18,003 bases of DNA from DATEJJ01 sp039649115 (GTDB lineage: Bacteria; Actinomycetota; Actinomycetes; Mycobacteriales; Micromonosporaceae). The notes beneath the pieces were generated by a model. It did not search any database. It was not told the origin of the DNA and was given only the letters and a program-made list of their open reading frames with translations. The translations under genes and the position numbers were made by a program. Positions 6,319 to 14,499 of this stretch are shown here, piece by piece (positions within the stretch are counted from its first letter, which is position 1; every line of letters starts with the position of its first letter). The DNA lies in assembly GCA_039649115.1 (NCBI GenBank), contig JBBWZQ010000262.1, forward strand, positions 1-18,003. Reading direction: 5' to 3'.

Positions 6319-8835
6319 TCAGGTGCGCTTCGAACCGCCGAGCCCCTTGTCGAGGCCGGCCCGGCGCAGCGCGTCGGCCATGGCGCCGCCACCACCGAAG
6401 GCGCCACCCCCACTGGCACTACCACCGCCGCCGCTACCGCCACCGCCGCCACCGCCGTCCCGGCGACCGCCACCGCCACCGCCGGTACCGCCACCGCCCC
6501 CGCCGCCGTCCCGGCGACCGCCGTCGCGGCGGGCCCGGTCCGGCCGGCCGCCACCGTCCCGCCGGGCGCCGCCACCCTCGGCGCGACCGCCGGAGCGCTC
6601 GGGACGGCTGCCGGAGCGCTCGGCAGGGCCACCGGAGCGGGCCGGGCGGGGCCCGTCCTCGTCCAGGCGCAGCGTGAGCGAGATGCGCTTGCGCGGGATG
6701 TCGACGTCGAGCACCTTCACCCGCACGATGTCGCCCGGCTTGACCACCTCGCGCGGGTCCTTGACGAAGGTCTTCGACAGCGCCGAGACGTGGACCAGCC
6801 CGTCCTGGTGCACGCCCACGTCGACGAAGGCGCCGAAGTTGGCCACGTTGGTGACCACGCCCTCCAGCACCATGCCCTGGCGCAGGTCGGCCAGCGTCTC
6901 GACGCCGTCGGCGAAGGTCGCGGTGCGGAACGCGGGCCGCGGGTCACGCCCCGGCTTCTCCAGCTCCTTGAGGATGTCGGTGACCGTGGGCAGGCCGAAC
7001 GTGTCATCGACGAACTGGGTGGGCTTGATGGTGCGCAGCAGTTGGCCGTTGCCGATGAGCGTGGCGATGTCGCTGGTGGTCGCCTTGAGGATGCGGTGGA
7101 CGACCGGGTAGGCCTCGGGGTGCACGCTGGACGAGTCGAGCGGGTCCTCGCCGCCGCGGATGCGCAGGAAGCCGGCGCACTGCTCGAAGGCCTTCGGGCC
7201 CAGCCGCGGTACCTCGCGGAAGGCGCGGCGCGAGCCGAACGGCCCGTTCGCGTCGCGGTGCAGCACGATGTTCTCCGCAAGGCCGGGGCCGATGCCGGAC
7301 ACCCGGGACAGCAGCGGCACGGAGGCGGTGTTCACGTCGACGCCGATCCCGTTGACGCAGTCCTCGACGACCGCGTCGAGCGACCGGGACAGCTTCACCT
7401 CGGACAGATCGTGCTGGTACTGGCCGACCCCGATCGACTTCGGATCAATCTTGACCAGCTCGGCGAGCGGGTCCTGCAGCCGGCGCGCGATGGACACCGC
7501 GCCGCGCAGCGACACGTTCAGCTCGGGCAGCTCCTGCGACGCGTAGGCCGAGGCTGAGTACACCGAGGCGCCGGCCTCGGATACCACGATCTTGGTGAGC
7601 TTGAGGTCAGGATGCAGCTTGATCAGGTCGGCGGCCAGCTTGTCCGTCTCCCGCGAGGCGGTACCGTTGCCGATCGCGACCAGATCGACGCCGTGGGCGC
7701 GGGCCAGCGTGGCGAGGGTGGCGATCGACTCGTCCCAGCGCCGCTGCGGCTCGTGCGGGTAGATCGTGCCGGTGGCGACCACCTTTCCGGTGGCGTCCAC
7801 CACGGCGACCTTGACACCGGTGCGGAAGCCCGGGTCGAGCCCCATCGTCGCGCGGGCCCCGGCCGGCGCGGCCAGCAGCAGGTCGCGCAGGTTGGCCGCG
7901 AAGACCGCGACCGCCTCCTCCTCGGCTGCCTGCCACAGCCGGGTGCGCAGGTCCAGGCCGAGGTGCACGAGGATGCGGGTACGCCAGGCCCAGCGCACCG
8001 TGTCGAGCAGCCACCGGTCGCCGGACCGGCCCTGGTCGCCGACGCCGAACCGGGCCGCCACCTCGACCTCGTACTGGCTGGGTCCCGGCGCGGCGCCTTC
8101 GGCGGGCGGCTCCTGCGGCTCCAGGGTCAGCTCCAGTACGTCTTCCTTCTCGCCCCGGAACATCGCGAGGATGCGGTGCGAGGGCAGCTTGGTGAACGGC
8201 TCGGCGAAGTCGAAGTAGTCGGAGAACTTGGCGCCCGCCTCCTGCTTGCCGTCGCGTACCCGGGAGACCAGCCGGCCCCGCGACCACATCCGCTCGCGCA
8301 GCGACCCGATGAGGTCGGCGTCCTCGGCGAACCGCTCGACCAGGATGGCCCGCGCGCCGTCCAGCGCGGCCGCGGCGTCGGCCACGCCCTGGTCCGGGTC
8401 GACGAACGCCTCGGCGGCCACCCGCGGATCCTGGCCCGGATCGCTCCACAGCAGGTCGGCAAGGGGTTCGAGGCCGGCCTCCCGGGCGATCTGCGCCTTG
8501 GTGCGCCGCTTGGGCTTGTACGGCAGGTAGATGTCTTCCAGCCGGGCCTTGGCGTCGGCCTCCATGATCTGCGCGAGCAGCGCGTCGTCGAGCTTGCCCT
8601 GCGCCCGGATGGACTCGATGATCGCGGCGCGCCGCTCCTCCAGCTCCCGCAGGTAGCGCAGCCGCTCCTCCAGAGTGCGCAACTGCGCGTCGTCGAGCGT
8701 CCCGGTGACTTCCTTGCGGTAGCGGGCGACGAACGGCACCGTGGCGCCGCCGTCCAGCAGCTCCACGGCCGCGCCCACCTGCCCCTCGCGGACGCCCAAC
8801 TCCTCCGCGATGCGCTGATGAATCGACTGAGCCAT
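6319..8835 (-). CDS. tex: Tex family RNA-binding transcription accessory protein
   Basis: An 838-residue protein covering all Tex modules: the N-terminal helical region (IAEELGVREGQVGAAVELL onward), a YqgF-like RNase H fold from about 329 (MGLDPGFRTGVKVAVVDATG), helix-hairpin-helix motifs at about 500-570 (SGIGPGLAENIV), and an S1 RNA-binding domain at about 653-724 (GMVLEGVVTNVANFGAFVDV). Residues 725-838 are an extra Arg/Gly/Asp-rich tail that ends with AMADALRRAGLDKGLGG. ATG 8835 is chosen over a TTG at 8883; a GTG at 8844 is also possible. Tex binds nucleic acid and aids transcription and stress tolerance in several bacteria. The gene heads the unit that continues to the ATPase and VWA genes. 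Confidence 0.95.
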   Translation of the reverse strand: MAQSIHQRIAEELGVREGQVGAAVELLDGGATVPFVARYRKEVTGTLDDAQLRTLEERLRYLRELEERRAAIIESIRAQGKLDDALLAQIMEADAKARLEDIYLPYKPKRRTKAQIAREAGLEPLADLLWSDPGQDPRVAAEAFVDPDQGVADAAAALDGARAILVERFAEDADLIGSLRERMWSRGRLVSRVRDGKQEAGAKFSDYFDFAEPFTKLPSHRILAMFRGEKEDVLELTLEPQEPPAEGAAPGPSQYEVEVAARFGVGDQGRSGDRWLLDTVRWAWRTRILVHLGLDLRTRLWQAAEEEAVAVFAANLRDLLLAAPAGARATMGLDPGFRTGVKVAVVDATGKVVATGTIYPHEPQRRWDESIATLATLARAHGVDLVAIGNGTASRETDKLAADLIKLHPDLKLTKIVVSEAGASVYSASAYASQELPELNVSLRGAVSIARRLQDPLAELVKIDPKSIGVGQYQHDLSEVKLSRSLDAVVEDCVNGIGVDVNTASVPLLSRVSGIGPGLAENIVLHRDANGPFGSRRAFREVPRLGPKAFEQCAGFLRIRGGEDPLDSSSVHPEAYPVVHRILKATTSDIATLIGNGQLLRTIKPTQFVDDTFGLPTVTDILKELEKPGRDPRPAFRTATFADGVETLADLRQGMVLEGVVTNVANFGAFVDVGVHQDGLVHVSALSKTFVKDPREVVKPGDIVRVKVLDVDIPRKRISLTLRLDEDGPRPARSGGPAERSGSRPERSGGRAEGGGARRDGGGRPDRARRDGGRRDGGGGGGGTGGGGGGRRDGGGGGGGSGGGGSASGGGAFGGGGAMADALRRAGLDKGLGGSKRT
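6385..6516 (-). repeat. Low-complexity Gly-run coding repeat in the Tex tail
   Basis: About 44 codons of Tex (residues 774-817) are runs of six or seven Gly interrupted by RRDG, T, S and SAS. At DNA level the stretch is a run of imperfect CCG/CCA triplets. It encodes a flexible, RGG-like disordered segment. Such runs are prone to slippage, so length may vary between strains. Confidence 0.8.
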
Positions 8836-9044
8836 CGTCGTCACGATCCTGATCCGCCTTCTCCCAAAGTCCGGTCGCGGCAAGTTGGCATTCTGCCGTC
8901 AGCCGGCCGGCTTGTCGCGCCGCCGTGCCACCGGCGGTCCGCCGGGAATTCGACAGCTGCGTCGAGCATCACACGAGGACGTACCCGGCGAGGAGGTCGT
9001 ACGTCGCGTGCGGGAGATGATGGCAGTCGCGGGGCTGAATGCGC
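8836..9044. promoter_or_regulatory. Leader region of the tex unit
   Basis: The gap between tex and DUF4193 is 316 bases. This part contains a 12-bp perfect palindrome, AGCCGGCCGGCT, at 8901-8912, and a 6-bp-stem hairpin at 8920-8937 (CCGCCG / CGGCGG). No gene and no clear -35/-10 pair was found. Tex transcription probably starts here, but the exact promoter cannot be placed by eye. Confidence 0.35.
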
Positions 9045-9095
9045 GATCGCGAAGGACCTGTGTGGCTGTACACGGCACACAAATCCTTCGCGATC
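9045..9095. terminator. Large hairpin downstream of the DUF4193 gene
   Basis: A perfect 12-bp inverted repeat, GATCGCGAAGGA (9045-9056) and TCCTTCGCGATC (9084-9095), encloses a second stem, TGTGTG (9059-9064) with CACACA (9076-9081), separated by a 2-base mismatch. It begins 56 bases after the DUF4193 stop codon in that gene's direction and lies 210 bases before tex. There is no T run. It most likely ends DUF4193 transcription, but it could also be a leader structure or a protein-binding palindrome. Confidence 0.6.
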
Positions 9096-9151
9096 ACTAC
9101 GTTGTGAACTCCGTCACCGCCGGGAGGCGATCACTGCCGAACCGCGGTGCG

Positions 9152-9448
9152 TCAGGCGCACTCCTGGCAGATGTCCTCGCTGTCCCGGTGCACGGCGAGC
9201 TGGCTGCGATGGCGCACGAGGAAGCAGCGCGAGCAGCGGAACTCGTCCGTCCGCATCGGCACCACCGTGACCGTCAGCTCCTCGCCGGACAGGTCAGCTC
9301 CCGGCAGCTCGAAGCCCTCGGCCAACTCGGTCTCGTCGACGTCCAGCGCGGTGTCCTGCGCCGTGCGTCGCGCCTTGAGCTCCTCGAGGCTGTCTTCCCC
9401 GAGGTCCACGACAGGGCGGCGGGCCGCGTCATAGTCTGTGCTGGTCAT
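9152..9448 (-). CDS. DUF4193 family zinc-ribbon-like protein
   Basis: A 98-residue protein with the hallmark actinobacterial DUF4193 layout: the N-terminal block SLEELKARR, the central FELPGADLSGEEL, and a C-terminal CSRC...CQEC pair (Cys 72, 75, 94, 97) that should bind one zinc. ATG 9448 has GGGAGGG about 8-10 bases upstream. The length is typical. The family is widespread in actinobacteria and of unknown function. The gene appears to be a single-gene unit ended by the hairpin at 9045-9095. Confidence 0.93.
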   Translation of the reverse strand: MTSTDYDAARRPVVDLGEDSLEELKARRTAQDTALDVDETELAEGFELPGADLSGEELTVTVVPMRTDEFRCSRCFLVRHRSQLAVHRDSEDICQECA

Positions 9449-9620
9449 TGATGTTCACCCTCCCGGCTTGGTCTGTGGTGTAGCGAACGCACAAGCCACG
9501 CCGTATGTTCCGGCCTCGCGAAGATCTTGTCCCGCGTCACCACGAGCGTACGGAAGAGGTCTCCGCCGTGATCTGTGTTTCCGCACACTGACCTGGCCAT
9601 TCGTGAGCAACCGGTCGCGT

Positions 9621-9644
9621 TGCGGTGCCAGCGGTGGCACCGTG
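9621..9644. terminator. Small hairpin downstream of the peptidoglycan-binding gene
   Basis: CGGTGCCA (9623-9630) and TGGCACCG (9635-9642) form an 8-bp perfect stem with a GCGG loop, extended by two G-T wobbles. It lies in the 310-base gap 9449-9758 between two minus-strand genes, about 115 bases after the upstream stop. It may terminate that transcript. No gene is seen in the gap. Confidence 0.4.
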
Positions 9645-9654
9645 CCTGCTGTGG

Positions 9655-9693
9655 CCGGTTACTGCCACCGGTTACTGCCACCGGTTGCCGCCA
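9655..9693. repeat. 13-bp tandem repeat, three copies
   Basis: CCGGTTACTGCCA occurs at 9655-9667 and 9668-9680, and a third copy with two substitutions lies at 9681-9693. It lies in a non-coding gap next to a hairpin. The phase of 13 bases is too short for a CRISPR spacer-repeat pattern. It could be a cluster of protein-binding sites or a simple slippage product. Confidence 0.7.
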
Positions 9694-9758
9694 GGAAACC
9701 GGGCCCGCAGGTCCACTGTGTACGGGACGTCCGCGGCGCCAGGGCTGGGACCGTAGGG

Positions 9759-10253
9759 TCAGTCCGCCGCGTACTGCAGACCGGTGGCCGACTCCAGGGT
9801 GCTGCTCATCGCGTGCAGCGAGACGGCCCATGTCAGATCTCCGACAACGCCGTCGGTCGCCACGTTGCCCCACTCCTGGAAGGCGCGCACCGACGCCAGC
9901 GCGTGCGGTCCGAACACCCCGTCGACACCCTGCGGCGTGACGCCCCACTGGCCGGCCGCGCCGTTGGTGAGCACCTGCTGCAGGCTCACCACCACGTTGC
10001 CCTTCGCGCCTTCCCACAGTGTGGGCATGGGCGCGCCGCCGGGCAGCGCCTGCCAGGTGTGCGGGCCCACGACTCCGTCGACCGCGAGGCCGGCCTGCTG
10101 CTGGAAGTCGCGCACGGCGGTGGCGGTCAGCGCACCGAACACGCCGTCCAGAGCCAACCCCAGATCGGGGGTACGCCGCAGCGCGCGCTGCAGCCTGCGG
10201 ACCGCGCTGCCGACCGCGCCCTGGCTGATGGTCGGCTGCCCTGGGTTGGCCAT
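9759..10253 (-). CDS. Protein with two peptidoglycan-binding domains, no signal peptide
   Basis: A 164-residue protein made almost wholly of two PG_binding_1-type repeats. The first is at about 11-70 (VRRLQRALRR, then DGVFGALTATAVRDFQQQAGL and DGVVGPHTWQAL). The second is at about 82-150 (VVSLQQVL, then DGVFGPHALASVRAFQEW and DGVVGDLTWAVSL). ATG 10253 has a good AAGGAG 8 bases upstream. The N-terminus MANPGQPTISQGAVG is polar, so there is no Sec signal, and no catalytic domain is attached. The usual role of the fold is cell-wall binding, so either export is unconventional or the domain binds something inside the cell. It is divergent from the first subtilisin gene. Confidence 0.88.
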   Translation of the reverse strand: MANPGQPTISQGAVGSAVRRLQRALRRTPDLGLALDGVFGALTATAVRDFQQQAGLAVDGVVGPHTWQALPGGAPMPTLWEGAKGNVVVSLQQVLTNGAAGQWGVTPQGVDGVFGPHALASVRAFQEWGNVATDGVVGDLTWAVSLHAMSSTLESATGLQYAAD

Positions 10254-10427
10254 TCACGTTCTCCTTCGCGGCGCTGGCGGGTGCTCCAGGAATAACGACG
10301 CGCTCGCGGCCGGACTCGGCCACATCCAGAAGGAGCACCTGTCCGAGACGCTGATACATGCATCACGGGCACCTCGCCGGTACTCCCTCCATCGAAGGAT
10401 CACCACAGCACAGATGGGAGAGCGGTC
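10254..10427. promoter_or_regulatory. Divergent intergenic region between PG-binding and subtilisin genes
   Basis: This 174-base spacer must hold outward promoters for both genes. AAGGAG on the minus side and GGGAG (10416-10420) on the plus side are visible ribosome sites. No convincing promoter hexamers were found, so the promoters may belong to an alternative sigma factor. Confidence 0.4.
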
Positions 10428-11627
10428 ATGTCGAACCCGACGGGCGCGGCAAGCCGGTACGTCGTGGTGCTCAGCGACGAGGTGCGCGGCGACCTCGGTG
10501 CGACGGCCGGCGCGCTGCGATCGATCGCGGGGGTGTCGACGATCGTGAGCACGCGCGACTTCCCGGTGAGCGCCCTGGACACGGGCCAGGCCGAGGCCGC
10601 CGGCGCGACGGTCTTCGCGGAACTCGGGATCGCCGTGGTGTCGATCGACCCCGACGCCGTGACCGCGATGTCCGCCGCCGCGGCGCGGGACCCGCGCATC
10701 GTGTCCGTGGAGCCGGAGCGCGTCTACTCGGTCATCACCGACACGGTCACCGCGCTCCCGCGCACCCAGGAGCGGTTCACCGACACCGGCGAGGCGACCT
10801 GGGGACTTTGCGCGACCCAGGCGGTGACGGCGGACCGGGACGGCCGCGGGATCCGGGTGGCCGTGCTGGACACCGGACTGGACCTCGGGCACCCCGACTT
10901 CACCGGGCGCACCGTCTTCGCGCACTCCTTCATCCCCGGTGCCACGGCCCAGGATGGGCACGGGCACGGGACCCACTGCGTCGGTACCTCGTGCGGCGGG
11001 TGGGCGGACACCGGGCGGCGGTACGGCGTCGCGCCCGCGGCCGACATCCTGGTGGGCAAGGTGCTCAGCGACCGGGGCTACGGTACGGACACCAGCGTCC
11101 TGGCCGGGATCAACTGGGCTGTCGCCAACCGTTGCCAGGTCATCTCCATGTCCCTGGGCGCCGACGCGCGGGACGTGTCCCCCGCGTACGAGACGGTCGG
11201 GCGGCGCGCGCTGGCCGCCGGTACCCTCGTCGTGGCCGCCGCCGGGAACAACGCGTCGCGGGCCTTCGGCGAGAACGGCTATGTCAGCACCCCGGCCAAC
11301 AGCCCGTCCATCATGGCGGTCGCGGCCGTCGGCCCGCGCCTGGAGGTGGCCGAGTTCTCCGCCCGGTCCAACCCGGTGGTCGGCGGCAAGGTGGACCTGG
11401 CCGCCCCGGGCGTGGACGTGTACTCGTCGTGGACGCTGCCGCGCCGGTACCACATCGTCTCGGGCACCAGCATGGCCGCGCCGCACGTGGCCGGACTGGC
11501 CGCGCTGTGGTCGCAGGCCACCGGCGCGACCGGCACCGCCCTCTGGTCGACGCTGCGCCGCGTGGCGCGGCGCCTGCACCTCCCGCCCGCCGACACCGGC
11601 GCCGGCCTGGCCCAGGCACCCTTGTGA
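10428..11627 (+). CDS. S8 family subtilisin-like serine protease with I9-like prodomain, leaderless
   Basis: A 399-residue protein. ATG 10428 has GGGAG 7 bases upstream. Residues 1-100 look like an inhibitor-I9-type prodomain (YVVVLSDEV at 11-19, ending IVSVEPERVY at 91-100). The subtilisin domain follows with a complete catalytic triad: Asp148 in VAVLDTG, His180 in GHGHGTHC and Ser348 in SGTSMAAP. The oxyanion Asn274 is in AAGNN. No signal peptide or membrane anchor is seen, unlike the mycosins and secreted subtilisins, so it is predicted to be cytoplasmic and made as a self-inhibited precursor. It converges with the CHAT protease gene and diverges from the PG-binding gene. Confidence 0.93.
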   Translation: MSNPTGAASRYVVVLSDEVRGDLGATAGALRSIAGVSTIVSTRDFPVSALDTGQAEAAGATVFAELGIAVVSIDPDAVTAMSAAAARDPRIVSVEPERVYSVITDTVTALPRTQERFTDTGEATWGLCATQAVTADRDGRGIRVAVLDTGLDLGHPDFTGRTVFAHSFIPGATAQDGHGHGTHCVGTSCGGWADTGRRYGVAPAADILVGKVLSDRGYGTDTSVLAGINWAVANRCQVISMSLGADARDVSPAYETVGRRALAAGTLVVAAAGNNASRAFGENGYVSTPANSPSIMAVAAVGPRLEVAEFSARSNPVVGGKVDLAAPGVDVYSSWTLPRRYHIVSGTSMAAPHVAGLAALWSQATGATGTALWSTLRRVARRLHLPPADTGAGLAQAPL

Positions 11628-11745
11628 CCCTCTGGGTCGGCCCCGGCTGACTCGGCCCTCGCGCCGCCGCCCGCAGACGGCCTGGCGGGAGGCAGCGCGG
11701 CGACCGGGTGCGGAGCCGTCTACCGGGGCGGCGACAGGCGCGCGC

Positions 11746-11770
11746 CCGGCGCGAGCGCAGCGAGCGCCGG
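11746..11770. terminator. Inverted repeat at the end of convergent S8 and CHAT genes
   Basis: CCGGCGC (11746-11752) and GCGCCGG (11764-11770) form a 7-bp stem immediately beside the CHAT stop codon, in the 143-base convergent spacer. It may serve as a shared terminator. There is no T run, so confidence is moderate. Confidence 0.4.
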
Positions 11771-14410
11771 CTACGCGGCACCGTGGGCGCTGAAGGTGCA
11801 CCAGTTGACGTATGCGCCGGGGGCGGCGCGGTCCAGCGAGGCGCGGGCCTCGTGCAGGCCGTGCGCCAGGGTGCTGCCCCGCACCAGGCGCTCGTGCAGC
11901 GCGCGCATGAGGTCGACGGCCTGGACGTCGGGGATCGCGGCGATGCTCGCCACGATGCCCGCGGTGCCCCGGGCCAGCAGCGCGCTGACGAAGCCGAGCA
12001 CCTCGTCGCCCGCGAAGCTGACGTCCGCTCCCGACTTGCACGAGGCGAGCACCATCCGGTGCGGGGCGACGCCGCGCGTCTCCAGCTCCTGCACGGTCAG
12101 CGGGCCGTCGCTCAAGATCAGCGAGGAGAACATGGGATTGTCCGCCCGCAGCCGGCCGTGGCAGGCGAGGTGGGCGAGGTCGGCGCCGCCGAGCAGCGCG
12201 GCGACCGCGTCGGCGGTGCTCTCCGGCGGGGCGATGACCGTCGCATGTGGATGAATGGTGGACAGCGCGGCGACCTCGGTGCTGGCGCCGGGCAGGTTGG
12301 GGCCGGCGACGAGGACCACCCGGCCGGTGTCGCCGGCGCGGTCGCGTACCGCCTCCCGGGTGCGCGCCCAGAACGTGGCCGAGGGTGCCAGGGACAGCGG
12401 CCCGCCGTGCAGTGCCGACCAGGGCACCCCGTGCAGCGGTCCGACCGGCACGACCACCAGCTCCGCGCCGGGCGCGATGCCCAGCGGGGCGAGCAGGAGC
12501 TCGCTCAGCCGGGAGATCCGCAGGTCGGCGCTGAGCCGGGCGCCGGCCAGCGTCTGGGCCGGGCGGGTCTGGGTGAGCCGGCGCAGCGCGAACAGCAGCG
12601 GCCGTACCTGCTCCTGGACGGCGGCGAGGCTGCCCAGCGGCACGATCCGGCTGCGCCTGGGCGCCACGACCACGGCCACCAGCCGGTCGCCGAGCGTCCC
12701 GTACTCCACCAGGACCCGGCCGTCGAGCAGCCGGCGCAGCGCGGACACGCCCACCGTGCCCCTCGCGGCGGTACCGGCGGCGTGACGTTGCCAGGCCGCG
12801 CGCCGGATCCGGTTCTCGATCGCGAGCTGCTTCGCGAGCAGCGGGCCGGGCACCCCGGCCTCCCGGTCGGACTGGTCGGACAGCACGTCCAGCTCGGCGT
12901 GCACCGCCCGCAGCGCGTCGAGGTCGTCCTTGATCTCGTCGAGGTCCGGCGGCTGCACGGTCAGCAGGCCGGCGGCACGGGTGCGCTCCATCCAGTCCAG
13001 CACCCGCGGCGGCGACCCGGCCCGCACCACCACCGCAAGCCCCATCTGGCCCAGCTCGGCGCCGTGCCCGGAGGCCAGGGCCCGCAGCTCGACCGAGGGC
13101 AGTGCGGTGCGGTGCCGGGCCAGGTCGGCCAGGCCCCGCCGGCAGTGCGCGAGCACCTCGCCGTCGCTGCGCCGCAGCTGGGCCGCGAGCGCGTTGGCCA
13201 CCTGCCCGCGCAGCCGCACCAGGACGGGCGTGTCCCGGGCCAGGCCGGCGGCGTGGCGCAGCGTGTCGACGGCACGGCGGGTCCGGCCCAGGCTGGCCGC
13301 GATCCGGCCGGCGACGAGGTACGCCTGCACCGCCGTCGCCGACATGCCCAGCCGCTCCAGCGTGTCCGCGGCACGCCGCACCGCGCGCAGGTCGGCCGCG
13401 CTCGCGGTACCCGCGTGCAGCCGCGCCTCCGCCTCCACCAGTACCGCCCGGGCCCGCCACGCCGGCCGGCCCTGGCGGCCGAAGCTCTCCGCGGCGTCCC
13501 GTGCCGCGGCCTCGGCCGCCACGGCGTCGCCGGCCAGCAGCGCGAGCTGTGCCACCCGCAGCGCGGCCTCGGCACCCATCAGCGGCACCTCGCCGACCCG
13601 GAACTGCTCCTCGGCAGAGCGCGCGGCGGCGGTGGCTTCGGGGATCAGCCGGAGATCGATCAGCGCGTCGGCGTACTCCACGAAGTGCTCGCCGAGCGGC
13701 AGGCTCGCCGACTCGTACGCCTGGGCCGCCTCGGCGAACCGGCGCAGCCCCTCGGCCAGCCGGCCGGACTGCACGGTGACCCAGCCGAGGCTCTGCGCGA
13801 CCGCCGCGACCGCGGCCGGGCCGTCGTCACCGGCCAGGCCGGCCGCCCGCTCCAGCCGCCGGGTCGCCTCGGCGTACCGGCCGTGCTGCGCCTCGATCAG
13901 GGCGAGGTTGTTGCCCGCGCGGACCTGGGTGCGCAGCGGGCTGTCCGGGTCGGCCAGCAGGTCCCGGTAGATCGCCGCCGCCTCGCCGAGGTGGCCGATG
14001 TTCTGGGCCAGCACGGCGCGCTGGAACGCCAGCTCGATCTGCCGGTCGGCGCCGGCGAACCCGGCCGCCGCGTCGAGGTCCCGCGCCGCGGCCGCCAGCC
14101 GGCCCAGCTCCTGGTTGACCACGGCGCGGCTCATCAGCACGTCGCCGAGCGCCTCGCGCAGCCCGTTTCGGCGGGCGATCCGGTGCGCCTCGTCCAGCAG
14201 CCGCTTGGCCTCGACGTCGGCGAGCCGGGACCGCTGGGCCCACGCGTACGCGCGCAGGGCGACGACGAGGGCTTCCGGATCATGCGCGCGCCGGGCACGT
14301 ACGATCAGATCCGCGGCGGCCGGGCCGAACCGCTGCGGATCTGCCAGAACGTTCTCGTGGATACGTCGGGCATGTATCACGAGGTCTGCCCGCGTATCTA
14401 TTTCAGTCAA
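11771..14410 (-). CDS. TPR-CHAT caspase-like protease
   Basis: An 879-residue protein. About 1-500 is a series of TPR-like helical repeats (Ala-rich pairs such as RAVVNQELGRLAAAARDLDA and NNLALIEAQHGRYAEATRRL). About 570-879 is a CHAT (HetF-associated caspase-like) domain. The catalytic dyad is intact: His751 in HLACHG and Cys791 in LASCKSG. The motif GDEVLGFVSALLARGTAGIV and the ending AYVNWCTFSAHG are typical. The start appears to be TTG 14410, with GGAAGA upstream; GTG 14380 is an alternative. TPRs usually sense or bind partners and gate the protease. The gene is divergent from the second subtilisin gene 89 bases away, which suggests co-regulation. Its substrate is unknown; neighbouring proteases and the sigma-associated protein are candidates by position only. 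Confidence 0.93.
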   Translation of the reverse strand: MTEIDTRADLVIHARRIHENVLADPQRFGPAAADLIVRARRAHDPEALVVALRAYAWAQRSRLADVEAKRLLDEAHRIARRNGLREALGDVLMSRAVVNQELGRLAAAARDLDAAAGFAGADRQIELAFQRAVLAQNIGHLGEAAAIYRDLLADPDSPLRTQVRAGNNLALIEAQHGRYAEATRRLERAAGLAGDDGPAAVAAVAQSLGWVTVQSGRLAEGLRRFAEAAQAYESASLPLGEHFVEYADALIDLRLIPEATAAARSAEEQFRVGEVPLMGAEAALRVAQLALLAGDAVAAEAAARDAAESFGRQGRPAWRARAVLVEAEARLHAGTASAADLRAVRRAADTLERLGMSATAVQAYLVAGRIAASLGRTRRAVDTLRHAAGLARDTPVLVRLRGQVANALAAQLRRSDGEVLAHCRRGLADLARHRTALPSVELRALASGHGAELGQMGLAVVVRAGSPPRVLDWMERTRAAGLLTVQPPDLDEIKDDLDALRAVHAELDVLSDQSDREAGVPGPLLAKQLAIENRIRRAAWQRHAAGTAARGTVGVSALRRLLDGRVLVEYGTLGDRLVAVVVAPRRSRIVPLGSLAAVQEQVRPLLFALRRLTQTRPAQTLAGARLSADLRISRLSELLLAPLGIAPGAELVVVPVGPLHGVPWSALHGGPLSLAPSATFWARTREAVRDRAGDTGRVVLVAGPNLPGASTEVAALSTIHPHATVIAPPESTADAVAALLGGADLAHLACHGRLRADNPMFSSLILSDGPLTVQELETRGVAPHRMVLASCKSGADVSFAGDEVLGFVSALLARGTAGIVASIAAIPDVQAVDLMRALHERLVRGSTLAHGLHEARASLDRAAPGAYVNWCTFSAHGAA

Positions 14411-14499
14411 CGGATCATCTTCCGCCGCTCACACCGTTTCGCGAATATCCCGCGTTGGCGCGATGCTATCGCCCCCCGTCAAAGCACGAGGAGGTTCAC
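14411..14499. promoter_or_regulatory. Short divergent promoter region between CHAT and second subtilisin
   Basis: Only 89 bases separate the two starts. Visible elements are the 8-bp palindrome TTCGCGAA (14438-14445), the imperfect palindrome GCGAT-GCT-ATCGC (14460-14472) and the ribosome site GAGGAGG (14488-14494). A shared operator is plausible. No standard promoter hexamers could be assigned with confidence. Confidence 0.45.

Noticed and set aside
4833..6677. Plus-strand open frame of about 610 codons across the ATPase, membrane protein and Tex tail
   Set aside because: It crosses three real minus-strand genes, has no domains and ends in Arg/His repeats from the Gly-codon run.
9655..9693. 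CRISPR array
   Set aside because: There are only three 13-base units in direct tandem, with no spacers and no cas genes in the window.
10254..13460. Minus-strand open frame of about 1070 codons spanning the CHAT gene, the convergent spacer and antisense to the first subtilisin
   Set aside because: It is a high-GC artefact: out of frame with CHAT and antisense to the subtilisin, with Arg/Ala/Gly-rich meaningless sequence.
11771..14410. CHAT protein as part of a type III-E CRISPR (Craspase) locus
   Set aside because: No gRAMP/Cas7-11 effector, Csx30, Csx31 or CRISPR repeats are visible. Only the TPR-CHAT plus sigma logic is shared.
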